Assembly: GCF_002250655.1 (NCBI RefSeq)
Contig: NZ_NOZR01000020.1
Coordinates: 1-64,000 of the forward strand
DNA from: Mycolicibacterium sphagni
GTDB lineage: Bacteria > Actinomycetota > Actinomycetes > Mycobacteriales > Mycobacteriaceae
Reading direction: 5' to 3'
DNA length: 64,000 nt
Shown: piece by piece, positions 47,870 to 56,810 of the stretch
How the letters are laid out: the number at the start of each line of letters is the position of its first letter
Position numbering within the stretch: the stretch's first letter is position 1
The notes under the pieces: model-generated
Database searches by the model: none
Told to the model about the DNA's origin: nothing
The model's input: the letters and a program-made list of their open reading frames with translations, nothing else
Translations under genes and position numbers: made by a program

Positions 47870-49378
47870 TCACAGGTAGCCGATGGTCTTGGTCTCGAGA
47901 TACTGTTCGAAGCCCTCGATGCCGTTCTGCCTTCCGATGCCGCTGGCCTTGTAGCCGCCGTACGGAGCGTCGGCCCCGTAGAACAGCCCGCCGTTGACGC
48001 TGAACGATCCGGCCCGGATCCGATTGGCGAACTCCATGCCCCGGTCCGGCGAGGAGGTGAAGACCGACCCCGACAGCCCGTAGTCGCTGTCGTTGGCCAC
48101 GGCCAGTGCCTCGGCGTCGTCGGAGTAGGGGAGCACCACCATCACCGGGCCGAACACCTCTTGCCGGGCGATTTCCGCGGAGTTGTCTGTCCCGGCGACC
48201 AACGTCGGCAGGACGTAGCTGCCGCCGGCGAGCTCAGGGTGCAGATCGGTCGGAGCCGCTCCGCCCGTGAGCACTTGAGCGCCAGCAGCTTTGGCGCGGT
48301 CGACGAATCCGAGGATGCGATCGCGCTGGCGGGTATTGATCACCGGACCGAGCAGTGTATCGCCGCGCGCCGGGTCGCCGGGCCTGATCATCTCGAACAG
48401 CTCGGCCACCCGGGCGACCACCTCGTCGTAGCGGTGCGCCGGCACCAGCAGGCGCGAGTTGATCGCGCAGCCCTGACCGGCGTGGAAGCACACCTGCAGG
48501 GTCGAGGGGATGGCCGCGTCCAGGTCGGCGTCGTCGAGCAGGACGAGTGCGGACTTGCCACCCAATTCCAGGAACACCCGCTTCAGTGTTTCGGCAGCCC
48601 TGCCGGCGATCCGGCGCCCCACTTGAGTCGAACCGGTGAAGGACACCAGGTCGACCCGCGGATCGCTGACCAACAGTTCGGCCACCTCGTTGTCCGGTGT
48701 CGGGACCACGTTGACCACCCCGGCCGGGATGTCGGTGTGCTCGGCGATCAGCCGGCCCAGCCGCGTCGAGGTCCACGGCGTGTTCGGATCCGGTTTGAGC
48801 ACAACGGTATTCCCGGTCGCCAGCGCCTGACCCAACTTGTTGGACACGATCTCGAACGGGTAGTTCCACGGGGCGATCGCCGCCACCACACCGACGGGCT
48901 CCTTGACCACGCGGCGCTGGCCATCGCCGGCCTTGCCGACACCCAGCTCGCGCGACCACGCGAATGAGTCGATGAGCTCGGTGGGAAACCGCAGTGCGTC
49001 GGCCAGTGGCCAATCGACCTGCGCCATCATCGTCGTCATCAGCGGAGCGCCGACTTCGGCGACGATTTCCTCGCGCAGCTCCTCGGACTCGCTCTCTAGC
49101 GCCTCCTGCAGTTGCACCAGACACCGTTTGCGCAGGCCGTGGTTGGTGCTCCACTCGGTCTCGTCAAACGCGCGCCGCGCCGCGGCGATGGCTGCCACCA
49201 TGTCCTCGGGACCCGCCGCGCTGGTGGTGCCCAGCAGCTCGCCGGTGGCGGGGCTGGTGTTGTCGAACTGCTTGCCGGAGCGGGCATCACGGAGTTCGCC
49301 GTCGATGTACATCCGCGTTTCCGCGCGCCCGGCGGCACGCTGGTTCAACGCGGTGGATTCGGTGGACGTCGTTGTCAT
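47870..49378 (-). CDS. Aldehyde dehydrogenase
   Basis: A 502-residue NAD(P)-dependent dehydrogenase. The catalytic Cys304 is in GQGCAINSRLL and the base Glu is in LELGGKSALVL. The cofactor loop is FTGSTQVGRRIAG. It should oxidise the aldehyde made by the neighbouring alcohol dehydrogenases to an acid ready for CoA activation or transfer. It lies upstream of the mycofactocin SDR and downstream of the thiolase-fold gene on the minus strand. Confidence 0.93.
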   Translation of the reverse strand: MTTTSTESTALNQRAAGRAETRMYIDGELRDARSGKQFDNTSPATGELLGTTSAAGPEDMVAAIAAARRAFDETEWSTNHGLRKRCLVQLQEALESESEELREEIVAEVGAPLMTTMMAQVDWPLADALRFPTELIDSFAWSRELGVGKAGDGQRRVVKEPVGVVAAIAPWNYPFEIVSNKLGQALATGNTVVLKPDPNTPWTSTRLGRLIAEHTDIPAGVVNVVPTPDNEVAELLVSDPRVDLVSFTGSTQVGRRIAGRAAETLKRVFLELGGKSALVLLDDADLDAAIPSTLQVCFHAGQGCAINSRLLVPAHRYDEVVARVAELFEMIRPGDPARGDTLLGPVINTRQRDRILGFVDRAKAAGAQVLTGGAAPTDLHPELAGGSYVLPTLVAGTDNSAEIARQEVFGPVMVVLPYSDDAEALAVANDSDYGLSGSVFTSSPDRGMEFANRIRAGSFSVNGGLFYGADAPYGGYKASGIGRQNGIEGFEQYLETKTIGYL

Positions 49379-49390
49379 TGCTGCTCCTGG

Positions 49391-50527
49391 TTATGTGGTC
49401 AGCACCAGTGAGGCGCAGTGTGGTCCATGGGCATTGGCGACGACGGCTACCTGGGCGTCGGGGACCTGGCGGGTGCCGCACTCGCCGCGCAGCTGAGCCA
49501 CCCCCTCGGCCAGGAAGCTCAAACCGTGCAGCCGGCCCTCGGCCAGCTGACCCCCCTGAGTGTTCAGCGGCAGCACGCCGCCGGGCCCGATCGCTGAGCC
49601 CCCGTCGACCCAATCGCCGAATTCCCCTATGCCGCAGAACCCCATCGCCTCGAGCCACGACACGGTGATGTGGGTGAATCCGTCGTAGAGCTGCGCGACG
49701 TCGACATCGGCGGCTGTCACCGACGAGCGCTTCCACATGGTCTCGGCACAGCGTTGGGTTCCGCCGAAGAGAAAGTCGTCGGTGTAGGTCCAGTCCGGTT
49801 TCCACCCGGTGCCCATCGCGATCGCGTCGATCCACACCGGTGCCTTGGATGTATCGAGAGCCCGCTGGGCGGAGGTGATGACGACAGCACACGCACCGGT
49901 GACCGGATAGTCACAATCGAAGAGGTGCACCGGATCCGAGACCATCCGCGAGTTCAGGTAGTCGTCCATGGTGATCAGGTCCCGAAGAACGGCGCGTTCG
50001 TTGAGGCTCGACCAGCGCCGCGCGTTGACCGCGATATGACCGTAGTCTTCCGGTGTGCCGCCGAGAGTGTGGAATCTGCGGCGCATCTTCATCGCCATCA
50101 CCGGGATCATCCCGCCGGCAATGCCGTAGGGCAGATCCCACTGCCACATGCCGGACGGTGGCGGCAGCATCTTCTCCGCGGACTGCTGGCCCCACTCTCT
50201 GGTGACTGAACGCACCACCAGCGCGACTTCGCAGGCGCCGGATTGGACCGCCATGTGGGCCCCGGCCACCGAACTCATCGCCGAGGGGCCCCACGGGCCG
50301 AAATCACCGAAGACGGCCAGGTTTTCGACGCCCAGCATCTTGGCGATGTCGTAGGACTGTTCGTTTCCGGCGTACTCGAAGATCCCGTCGACATCGCAGA
50401 TCCGCAGACCCGCATCGGCGATCGCGGCCCGGGCGGCGTCGACGGCGAGGCCCCGCCCGTCAACCCCCTTGGACCGGTGCACACTCGAATAGCCGATGCC
50501 GACGATAGCGGCCCTGTCGTGCGTCAC
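49391..50527 (-). CDS. Thiolase-fold lipid-transfer protein lacking catalytic cysteine (Ltp-like)
   Basis: A 378-residue thiolase-superfamily protein. Where thiolases have the nucleophile (NCATGS-like), this one reads PSAMSSVAGAHMAVQSG, with no cysteine. The GHPxGA histidine motif near the C-terminus reads GGQLAEGRLHGLSF. A classical thiolase reaction is unlikely. Ltp2-type proteins that lost the cysteine are retro-aldolases and need a DUF35 partner. GTG 50527 overlaps the stop of such a DUF35 gene (GTGA). Confidence 0.82.
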   Translation of the reverse strand: MTHDRAAIVGIGYSSVHRSKGVDGRGLAVDAARAAIADAGLRICDVDGIFEYAGNEQSYDIAKMLGVENLAVFGDFGPWGPSAMSSVAGAHMAVQSGACEVALVVRSVTREWGQQSAEKMLPPPSGMWQWDLPYGIAGGMIPVMAMKMRRRFHTLGGTPEDYGHIAVNARRWSSLNERAVLRDLITMDDYLNSRMVSDPVHLFDCDYPVTGACAVVITSAQRALDTSKAPVWIDAIAMGTGWKPDWTYTDDFLFGGTQRCAETMWKRSSVTAADVDVAQLYDGFTHITVSWLEAMGFCGIGEFGDWVDGGSAIGPGGVLPLNTQGGQLAEGRLHGLSFLAEGVAQLRGECGTRQVPDAQVAVVANAHGPHCASLVLTT

Positions 50528-50955
50528 GGTGTCCGCACCGGTCGAAACTGCGGTATCGCCATGTCGGCGCGCGGTTCGAACACCACCTCCATCGGCATGC
50601 CGATGACCAGTTCGTCCGGATCGGCCTCGACGATGTTGGTCATGATCCGGACGCCGGGGGCGTCGTCGAGCTCGGTCAGCCCGATCAGCAACGGGACCGC
50701 GTCCAGGAATCCCGGGTGGAACGGCTGGCGAAGCACCGTGAACGAATACAGCGTGCCGCGACCGCTGACCTCGACCGCGATCGGGACGGCCCCCGCGGGT
50801 CCGCCGCCGGGAATCTCGGGGGTCGGCCCCGGCGGATGCTGGCGGATGTCGAGGCCCTCGAAACCCTGCACGGTGAGCCTGCCGTTCTTGGCGTTCTCCC
50901 AGTAGAAGGCACTCACCGGGTCGGGAATCGGAACGGGTTTGACGTTCAGTTCCAT
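50524..50955 (-). CDS. DUF35 (OB-fold) protein without zinc-ribbon cysteines
   Basis: A 143-residue DUF35-like protein: DPVSAFYWENAKNGRLTVQ at the N-terminus, then RGTLYSFTVLRQPFHPGF in the OB fold. The zinc ribbon normally holds four cysteines (CxxC twice); here the same span (GFEGLDIRQHPPGPTPEIPG) has none, and the whole protein lacks cysteine. Partners of this family stimulate thiolase-fold acyl-CoA aldolases. It is translationally coupled to the Ltp-like gene and divergent from the CoA transferase. Confidence 0.85.
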   Translation of the reverse strand: MELNVKPVPIPDPVSAFYWENAKNGRLTVQGFEGLDIRQHPPGPTPEIPGGGPAGAVPIAVEVSGRGTLYSFTVLRQPFHPGFLDAVPLLIGLTELDDAPGVRIMTNIVEADPDELVIGMPMEVVFEPRADMAIPQFRPVRTP

Positions 50956-51023
50956 GCCCCGTCCTTAGCTCGTTCCACCTGCGGAGCCGCATGATTCAGC
51001 GACCACCACCGTTGTGGATTGCA

Positions 51024-51040
51024 ACCGTATGTCTTACGGT
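51024..51040. promoter_or_regulatory. 17-bp palindromic operator ACCGTA-N5-TACGGT (copy 2)
   Basis: ACCGTATGTCTTACGGT repeats the 6-5-6 half-sites of 41747-41763 exactly, with a different spacer. It lies in the divergent region between DUF35 (50955) and the CoA transferase (51071), so it may govern both transcripts. A partial match (ACCGTA followed by a degenerate arm) occurs at 52300 before the second P450. Confidence 0.6.
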
Positions 51041-51070
51041 AACGTTGTGTCAACGCTCACCGGAGAAGGG

Positions 51071-52297
51071 ATGTCTATGCCAGGGGTGCTCGCCGGGATT
51101 CGAGTTGTGGAGATGGCGTCGTGGACCTATGTGCCATCCGCCGGTGCCGCGTTGGCCGACTGGGGCGCCGACGTGATCAAGGTGGAGAGCGTCGAATTCG
51201 GCGATCCGAGCCGGGCGCTGGTCGTCGGTGGCTTCACCCGCGACGCTGCCAGGGCCGACGTCGATTTCATGATGGAACTGGGCAATCGCGGAAAGCGCAG
51301 CCTGGCCCTGGATCTCAAGTCCGAGTTGGGTCGTGAACTGTTCGGCACACTCCTGGGCACCGCCGACGTCTTGCTCACCAACTGGCTGCCGGGAGCGCTG
51401 GCACGAGCCCGGCTCACCGTCGACGACATCCGTGCCTTCAATCCCCACATCATCATCGCCCGTGGCTCTGGCCTGGGTGTTCGCGGGCCGGACAGCGATC
51501 AAGGCGGTTTCGACGGGGCGACCTACCTGGCCCGCGGCGGTGTCGCTTACACGCTCACACCCTTCGGCGCCGAATACCCCGCCAGTCAGGGGCCGGCCTT
51601 CGGTGACTTGCAGGCCGGGGCGACCCTGGCCGGCGGTGTGTGCGCGGCGCTGTTTCACCGGGAGCGCACCGGGGAGGGCTCGATAGTGGATTCTTCCCTT
51701 CTGGCACAAGCGATGTGGGCGGGCGCGCCGTCGATCGCGGTCGCCGACCTCTTCGATGCCGACGGTATCCCCAGCGCACCGCCGGGGATTGCCTTCAACC
51801 CGGTGGTCAACCGGTACAAAACCCGCGACGCGCGCTGGCTGCAATTGGTGTTCCTGCAACCCGACAAGTTCTGGGCCGGCTTCTGCCATCGCATCGGACT
51901 GCCCGAGCTCGCCACCGATGAGCGGTTCGTCCCGTCGGCCAACCTCCTCGCCAACTGCGCCGAGGGCATCGACATCCTCAACAAGCGATTCGCCGAGGAA
52001 GACCTGCAGCACTGGCAGAAGGCTCTCGCCGACGAACCCGGGGTGTGGGCGAGCTACGCCACCTCGCGGGAAGCCCTCAACGACCCTCAGGTCGAACCCA
52101 ACGGGTACGTCATCACCAACGTCGATGATCGTGGCACCGAATACCGCACAGTCGCCGCACCCGTGCAATTCAACGAGACTCCGCCACCGCCGGCCCGTTC
52201 GCCCGAACACGGCCAGCACACCGAGGAGATTCTGATGGAGCTCGGCATCGACTGGGACGACATCGAGAAGGCCAAAGAGGCCGGGGCGATCCTATGA
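51071..52297 (+). CDS. CaiB/BaiF (family III) CoA transferase
   Basis: A 408-residue CoA transferase. The N-terminal segment LAGIRVVEMASWTYVPSAGAALADWGADVIKVE is family-typical, and GSIVDSSLLAQAMW holds the expected catalytic aspartate. It would move CoA between acyl acids, the activation step before the Ltp-like protein. ATG 51071 follows GGAG; ATG 51077 is equally possible, and the frame is open to 51014. It is followed 44 bases later by a P450 gene. Confidence 0.9.
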   Translation: MSMPGVLAGIRVVEMASWTYVPSAGAALADWGADVIKVESVEFGDPSRALVVGGFTRDAARADVDFMMELGNRGKRSLALDLKSELGRELFGTLLGTADVLLTNWLPGALARARLTVDDIRAFNPHIIIARGSGLGVRGPDSDQGGFDGATYLARGGVAYTLTPFGAEYPASQGPAFGDLQAGATLAGGVCAALFHRERTGEGSIVDSSLLAQAMWAGAPSIAVADLFDADGIPSAPPGIAFNPVVNRYKTRDARWLQLVFLQPDKFWAGFCHRIGLPELATDERFVPSANLLANCAEGIDILNKRFAEEDLQHWQKALADEPGVWASYATSREALNDPQVEPNGYVITNVDDRGTEYRTVAAPVQFNETPPPPARSPEHGQHTEEILMELGIDWDDIEKAKEAGAIL

Positions 52298-52344
52298 CCA
52301 CCGTAATCTCAACGTCGAAAAGCGCAGCGCAGTAGGAGGACATG

Positions 52345-53544
52345 ATGACAACATCGACAGTGGTCTTTGACCCGTTTTCGGATGACTTCTTCAACTCGCC
52401 CTACGACACCTACCGGCGGATGCGCGACGAAGCGCCGGTGTACTACAGCGAGAAGTACGACTTCTATGCGCTGACCCGCCACGCCGACGTGTCGGCGGCC
52501 ATGAAGGATCACGTCACCTACTCCTCGGCCCGTGGCATCGACCTGCAGATGGTGCGGTCCAATGACCCGGTTCCGCCGCTGATGATCATGATGGACCCGC
52601 CGGACCATCGGCGGATGCGCAGCCTGGTCAACAAGGTGTTCACCCCGCGGGCCATCGAACGGCAGCGCCAGACCGTCGTCACCCAGATCGACCGGTTCCT
52701 CGGCGCCGTCGATCCGGAGAATTTCGATGTGGTGCAGGACTTTTCGGCGTTGTTTCCCGTCGAGGTCATCACCGAGATGCTGGGAGTCCCCGTCGAGCTG
52801 CGACAAAAGGTTCGGTTGTTGCTCGATAAGCAACTTGCCAGGGAATACGGGAAAGTGGAGATGCCCGAAGAGGGTATCGCTGCCGGAATCGAGACCGGCA
52901 TGATGTATTACGAGGTCATTCAGGAACATCGCGCCAACCCGCAGGACGACATGATCACCGACCTGATCAACGTCGAACTCGACCGCGACGGCGAGATGAC
53001 CAAACTCGACGATATCGAGATCACCGGCTTCGCCTCCTTGCTCGGCGGTGCGGGCGCCGAGACAGTCACCAAGCTGGTGGGCAATGCCATCGTGACGTTC
53101 GCCGATCATCCCGACCAATGGGAGATGATGCGCAACGACCGCAGCCTGATCCCCAACGCAGTCGAGGAGCTCCTGCGCTGGGAGGCGCCCGCGCAGTATC
53201 TCGTGCGGTACAGCACCCGTGATATCGCCTTGCACGACAACATCATTCCGGCGAACAATCCGGTGTTGCTGTGCCTGGGCTCGGCCAATCGCGACGAGCG
53301 CGCGTTCGCCAACGCCGACAGTTTTGACATCACCCGCGGCCGTACCGAAGCGCAGAACCTAGGACTGGGCTATGGCATACACAGTTGCCTGGGCGCCGCG
53401 CTGGCCCGCATGGAATGCGTGATCGCGCTGGACAAGCTGCTGGATTTCATGCCGCGCTTCGAAGTTGACCGCGATCGTCTGACGCGAGTGGCGATGACCA
53501 ACGTGGTCGGCTGGCACCACGCGCCGGTGCGGGTGCTGCGCTAG
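52345..53544 (+). CDS. Cytochrome P450
   Basis: A 399-residue P450. The I-helix motif is LGGAGAETVTKLVG (Thr within the usual AGxxT pattern replaced by the GAETV variant). Then come VEELLRWEAPAQYL and the heme loop LGYGIHSCLGAALARME with heme-ligand Cys348. ATG 52345 is 5 bases after AGGAGG; 52342 is also in frame but too close. It probably hydroxylates a substrate of this cluster. No redox partner gene is adjacent. Confidence 0.93.
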   Translation: MTTSTVVFDPFSDDFFNSPYDTYRRMRDEAPVYYSEKYDFYALTRHADVSAAMKDHVTYSSARGIDLQMVRSNDPVPPLMIMMDPPDHRRMRSLVNKVFTPRAIERQRQTVVTQIDRFLGAVDPENFDVVQDFSALFPVEVITEMLGVPVELRQKVRLLLDKQLAREYGKVEMPEEGIAAGIETGMMYYEVIQEHRANPQDDMITDLINVELDRDGEMTKLDDIEITGFASLLGGAGAETVTKLVGNAIVTFADHPDQWEMMRNDRSLIPNAVEELLRWEAPAQYLVRYSTRDIALHDNIIPANNPVLLCLGSANRDERAFANADSFDITRGRTEAQNLGLGYGIHSCLGAALARMECVIALDKLLDFMPRFEVDRDRLTRVAMTNVVGWHHAPVRVLR

Positions 53545-53556
53545 ACGCTGCCCGCC

Positions 53557-54063
53557 TTAGTCAATCTGCTGGAGCGAGAACGGCATCCGAATAGTCAGCC
53601 ATTGATTCTTGCCGCAGGCGCCGCTGGGTCCGACCGTCTTGTCTTCGCCGGCGAAGATCGGTGACTGGTCGGAGTAGTCTTGCATGCCAGCGGCGTTGAC
53701 TCGCCAGAACCGGATCTTCTGGTGGCCGGGGGCGGTGGTGCCATCGGCACACGTCTCCCAGTCGGGAAGATCGCGGTCGACGATCCAGGTGTCGTTCTGC
53801 TTGCGTAGCGGCGCTGTCCAGCCCAGGTCGCTGCTGACCTGTCCGGTGCATTCGTCGCCCTGGGTGCACGTCGAGCTGATCGTCCACGTGCTGCGCACGG
53901 TGACCTCGTTGTGATAGGAGTCGTTGGTTTGGGCCCAGTCGCCGTTGGAGATCGCGATGTACCGACCGTTGAGCGGTGCGCTCGACTGCGCACCTGCGGG
54001 CGCTGCTGCCTCGCCCATCGCCATGGCGACCGCTACGGCGATCGTCGCCGCGCGGCCGGTCAT
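53557..54063 (-). CDS. Secreted protein co-translated with the mce operon
   Basis: A 168-residue exported protein. The signal peptide runs MTGRAATIAVAVAMAMGEAAAPAGA. The mature part has four-plus cysteines (SSTCTQGDECTGQ, ETCADG, GACGKNQW), probably disulfide bonded. It is the last gene of the mce run and its ATG overlaps the mceF stop (ATGA), so its amount is tied to the Mce proteins. Function unknown. Proteins of this class are common in mycobacteria and I cannot place them further. The start at 54063 fits the signal peptide. Confidence 0.78.
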   Translation of the reverse strand: MTGRAATIAVAVAMAMGEAAAPAGAQSSAPLNGRYIAISNGDWAQTNDSYHNEVTVRSTWTISSTCTQGDECTGQVSSDLGWTAPLRKQNDTWIVDRDLPDWETCADGTTAPGHQKIRFWRVNAAGMQDYSDQSPIFAGEDKTVGPSGACGKNQWLTIRMPFSLQQID

Positions 54064-55616
54064 TGAGGCCCACTCACCAGATCGGTCCACGCCTTCGGCG
54101 CGGCGTTCACCACGTCCGCCGAGCGGTACAGATGGCCGTCGGGTGCCATGTAGGCGCCGGTATGGCTGTCGTAGTGGGCGATCGCCACCGATGGCGTGAC
54201 GGTGGCGTTGTCATGGAAGGCACTTGGTGCCGCCGATGGTGCCGCGGTCGGCGGTGTCGGGTCCGGCGGTGCGGCGGCCGGCGCAGGGTCCGGGGCAGGG
54301 CCGCCTGGCGCGGGAGTGCCCTGCAATGGCCCAAAGATGTTGTCATCGGGGTTGACTCGGGTATCGGGCGGAACGCCCTGCGCGATCAGATTCGGGTCGA
54401 GCGGATAGGGGCCGACCACGTGTTGACGCATCGCCAGCGGCTCGTACGGCTTGTCGCTGTCGCAGATTTGCACGGTCGGTGCCCGCTTGCCGGGATGGCC
54501 CATGCAGGGGTAGTTACGCGCGCCGCGAACGGCGATCGGCGAATCCTGGGGCAGCTTGCAGTACAGGTCATCAGGGGTGTCGACGGTGGTCAGATCCGCG
54601 GGGGAACGCCATTGCGATGGCGGCAGAAATCCGACCGTGCAGGCCGGCGGGTCGCCGATCGAGATGCCGAAATCACCCATGGGAAGCCCAGTGGGGTTGT
54701 TGCTCGGAGTAATGGAGATGTAGTTGGCCGCCGTGGGTGGGAGCAGAACCAGCAGCTGCTCGATCGACGCGTGGTAGGTGACGCCGATCTGGCCGATCGT
54801 GGTCAGGTTGGCCAGCAGCACCGGCAGGGTCGGCTTGACTTCGGCGAGCAGTCGGGATACCTCATCGGCGAATCCGGGGCCGGTCTCCAGCACGGTGCGG
54901 ATCTGCAAATCATTCTGGGCGAGTTGGCCGGTCAGGCCAGCGATGCTGTGCGCCCAGGTCCGGATCGCGTCGACGCTGTCAGCCTGGGAGCGCAGCAGCG
55001 GAGCGCTGTCATCAACGAGGGTGCGGTTGCGGTCGGCGATACCGCTGAGGGCATGCGTCAGCGTGGTGCCGGAGTCGATCAGCGACCCGAAATCGTATCC
55101 GGCACCGTTGAACGCTTTGAAGGATTCGTCGAGCAGGTCCTGCATTCGTTCTTTGGGAATGCTGCTCACGAGGTTGCTGAGCTGATCGAGCATCGGCCCG
55201 ACTTGTTGCGGGACAGTGCTTTTGCTCAGCGGGATCACTGATCCGTCGGATAGGTAGGGCGGCCCCTCGGTGTTGGGCTGCAGGTCGACGAACTGTTCGC
55301 CGACCGCGGAGATGCTGCGGACATGCGCCACCAGATCAACGGGCACCCGCGGCGAATCATCCAGCGAGAGAGTGGCATCCACGCGCCGGCCGTCGACCAC
55401 TTTGACGTCCGTGACCTTGCCGATTTGAACACCGCGGTAGGTGACGTTGCTGAACCGATAGAGTCCGCCGCTCGCGGGCAATTGCAGGGTGACGGTGAGT
55501 CGGCCCACCCCTAGCAGTGTCGCGGCCTGCAGATATTTGACCCCGATCACAGTCAGCCCGACGATCGAGGCGATCGTGAAGATGATCAGCTGGATGCGGA
55601 CGAAACGGGTGAGCAT
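54060..55616 (-). CDS. mceF: MCE-family protein, MceF position
   Basis: A 518-residue protein with an N-terminal membrane helix (RIQLIIFTIASIVGLTVIGV), the MCE domain (~45-120, VTYRGVQIGKVTDVKVV), a long helical region and a Pro/Ala-rich C-terminus (~430-470). It would form part of the hexameric lipid tunnel across the periplasm. It directly follows mceE (TAG then ATG, no gap). Confidence 0.93.
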   Translation of the reverse strand: MLTRFVRIQLIIFTIASIVGLTVIGVKYLQAATLLGVGRLTVTLQLPASGGLYRFSNVTYRGVQIGKVTDVKVVDGRRVDATLSLDDSPRVPVDLVAHVRSISAVGEQFVDLQPNTEGPPYLSDGSVIPLSKSTVPQQVGPMLDQLSNLVSSIPKERMQDLLDESFKAFNGAGYDFGSLIDSGTTLTHALSGIADRNRTLVDDSAPLLRSQADSVDAIRTWAHSIAGLTGQLAQNDLQIRTVLETGPGFADEVSRLLAEVKPTLPVLLANLTTIGQIGVTYHASIEQLLVLLPPTAANYISITPSNNPTGLPMGDFGISIGDPPACTVGFLPPSQWRSPADLTTVDTPDDLYCKLPQDSPIAVRGARNYPCMGHPGKRAPTVQICDSDKPYEPLAMRQHVVGPYPLDPNLIAQGVPPDTRVNPDDNIFGPLQGTPAPGGPAPDPAPAAAPPDPTPPTAAPSAAPSAFHDNATVTPSVAIAHYDSHTGAYMAPDGHLYRSADVVNAAPKAWTDLVSGPQ

Positions 55617-56810
55617 CTAGTGGCCGCCTTCGTCGGTCGGCGCGATAGCGGGCGGGGCCGGTGCCTGGCTCGGCGGCTGAGATGGCGGTGGTGGCGCGTC
55701 CGGCGGTAGCACACCGACACCCAGTGGGTTGTAGGTGTAGTTCAAATACCCAGGCTCACCCGGCGCAGCGACCAGTTGCGCATTGGCATCACCCCAGCGG
55801 GTTCCGAGGAACAGGGAGCGCTTCAGCCGGGGAACGGTGAGGTCGAGGATGGTGAACAGGTTCATGTAGTCACCCTTGACTCCCCGGTCGATGAGGTCCT
55901 GGCCCAGGGGAAAGGCTGACAGGTACGCCAATGCCCGGGGCAGGCCGGGGCCGACGTCGGCGAGGGCCGCGATGGTGGGGCCGAGGTTGGTCAGGTTTCG
56001 CACCAGGTCGGCCTGAGTGTCGTTGACGAGAGTGGTGGTCGTATCGCTGAACACACGCAGCCTGTCCAAAGCATCAGTGATCTTGGGGCGCTCGCGGATG
56101 AGTACATCCAGGGCTGGCGGAATCTTGTGTAAGGCAGTGTCAATGTCGGCGATTTGGCCAGCTAGGGTGCCCGAAAGCCGGTCCAGCCCGTTGATGGTGG
56201 CGATGATGTTATCGCGCTGACGCGCCAGGGTGCCGATGAAGTCGTTCAGGCGGGACAGCAGATCTCGGATCTGCGGTTCTCGGCCCGACAATGCGGCGTT
56301 GAAGTTGTGGATGATGTCACCGATTTGGCCAAGTCCGCCCGCGTTGACCACAGCTGACAACGCCGACAGCGTCTGTTCGGTGGACGGATAGGTCGAGGAC
56401 TGGTTCAACGTCAGGGTGCTGCCGGGTTGCAGGCGTCCCTGCGGGGACTGGCCCGCGGGCGGGTCAAGGGCCAGGTGCATCGATCCCAGCAGGCTGGTTT
56501 GACCGACCCGGGCTACCGCGTTTGCCGGCACCGCGCTGCCTGGACGGAGCGAAACTTCAACGTCGGCATGCCAGTTCGTGAATCTCATCTGCCCGACGCT
56601 GCCGACCACGACGTCGTTGATCATCACCGGCGAATTCGATTCCAAGGTGCCCACGTTGGCGATTTCGACGTGGTAGACCTCGGCGCCGGGCCCTTGCCCG
56701 ACCGTACCGGGCAGCGGCAGCGAATTGAGTCCGTGAAAGCCGCACCCTGCGGTGATCAGCGCGGCGGTGGCGACGGCGACGATGCGGCGTGCCGGCCTGA
56801 GTTCGCTCAT
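55617..56810 (-). CDS. mceE: MCE-family lipoprotein, MceE position
   Basis: A 397-residue protein with lipoprotein signal ALITAGCGF (lipobox TAGC) and an MCE domain (~35-120, VMINDVVVGSVGQMRF). The C-terminus is strongly Pro-rich (PPPPSQPPSQAPAPPA) and ends GGH. Lipidation is typical of the fifth gene of actinobacterial mce operons. It overlaps mceD by ATGA. Confidence 0.93.
   Translation of the reverse strand: MSELRPARRIVAVATAALITAGCGFHGLNSLPLPGTVGQGPGAEVYHVEIANVGTLESNSPVMINDVVVGSVGQMRFTNWHADVEVSLRPGSAVPANAVARVGQTSLLGSMHLALDPPAGQSPQGRLQPGSTLTLNQSSTYPSTEQTLSALSAVVNAGGLGQIGDIIHNFNAALSGREPQIRDLLSRLNDFIGTLARQRDNIIATINGLDRLSGTLAGQIADIDTALHKIPPALDVLIRERPKITDALDRLRVFSDTTTTLVNDTQADLVRNLTNLGPTIAALADVGPGLPRALAYLSAFPLGQDLIDRGVKGDYMNLFTILDLTVPRLKRSLFLGTRWGDANAQLVAAPGEPGYLNYTYNPLGVGVLPPDAPPPPSQPPSQAPAPPAIAPTDEGGH

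Noticed and set aside
51050-52219. 389-codon minus-strand open frame
   Set aside because: Antisense to the CoA transferase; no motif.
53976-55241. 421-codon plus-strand open frame over mceF
   Set aside because: Arg/Gly-rich shadow; mceF on the other strand has an MCE domain and operon overlaps.
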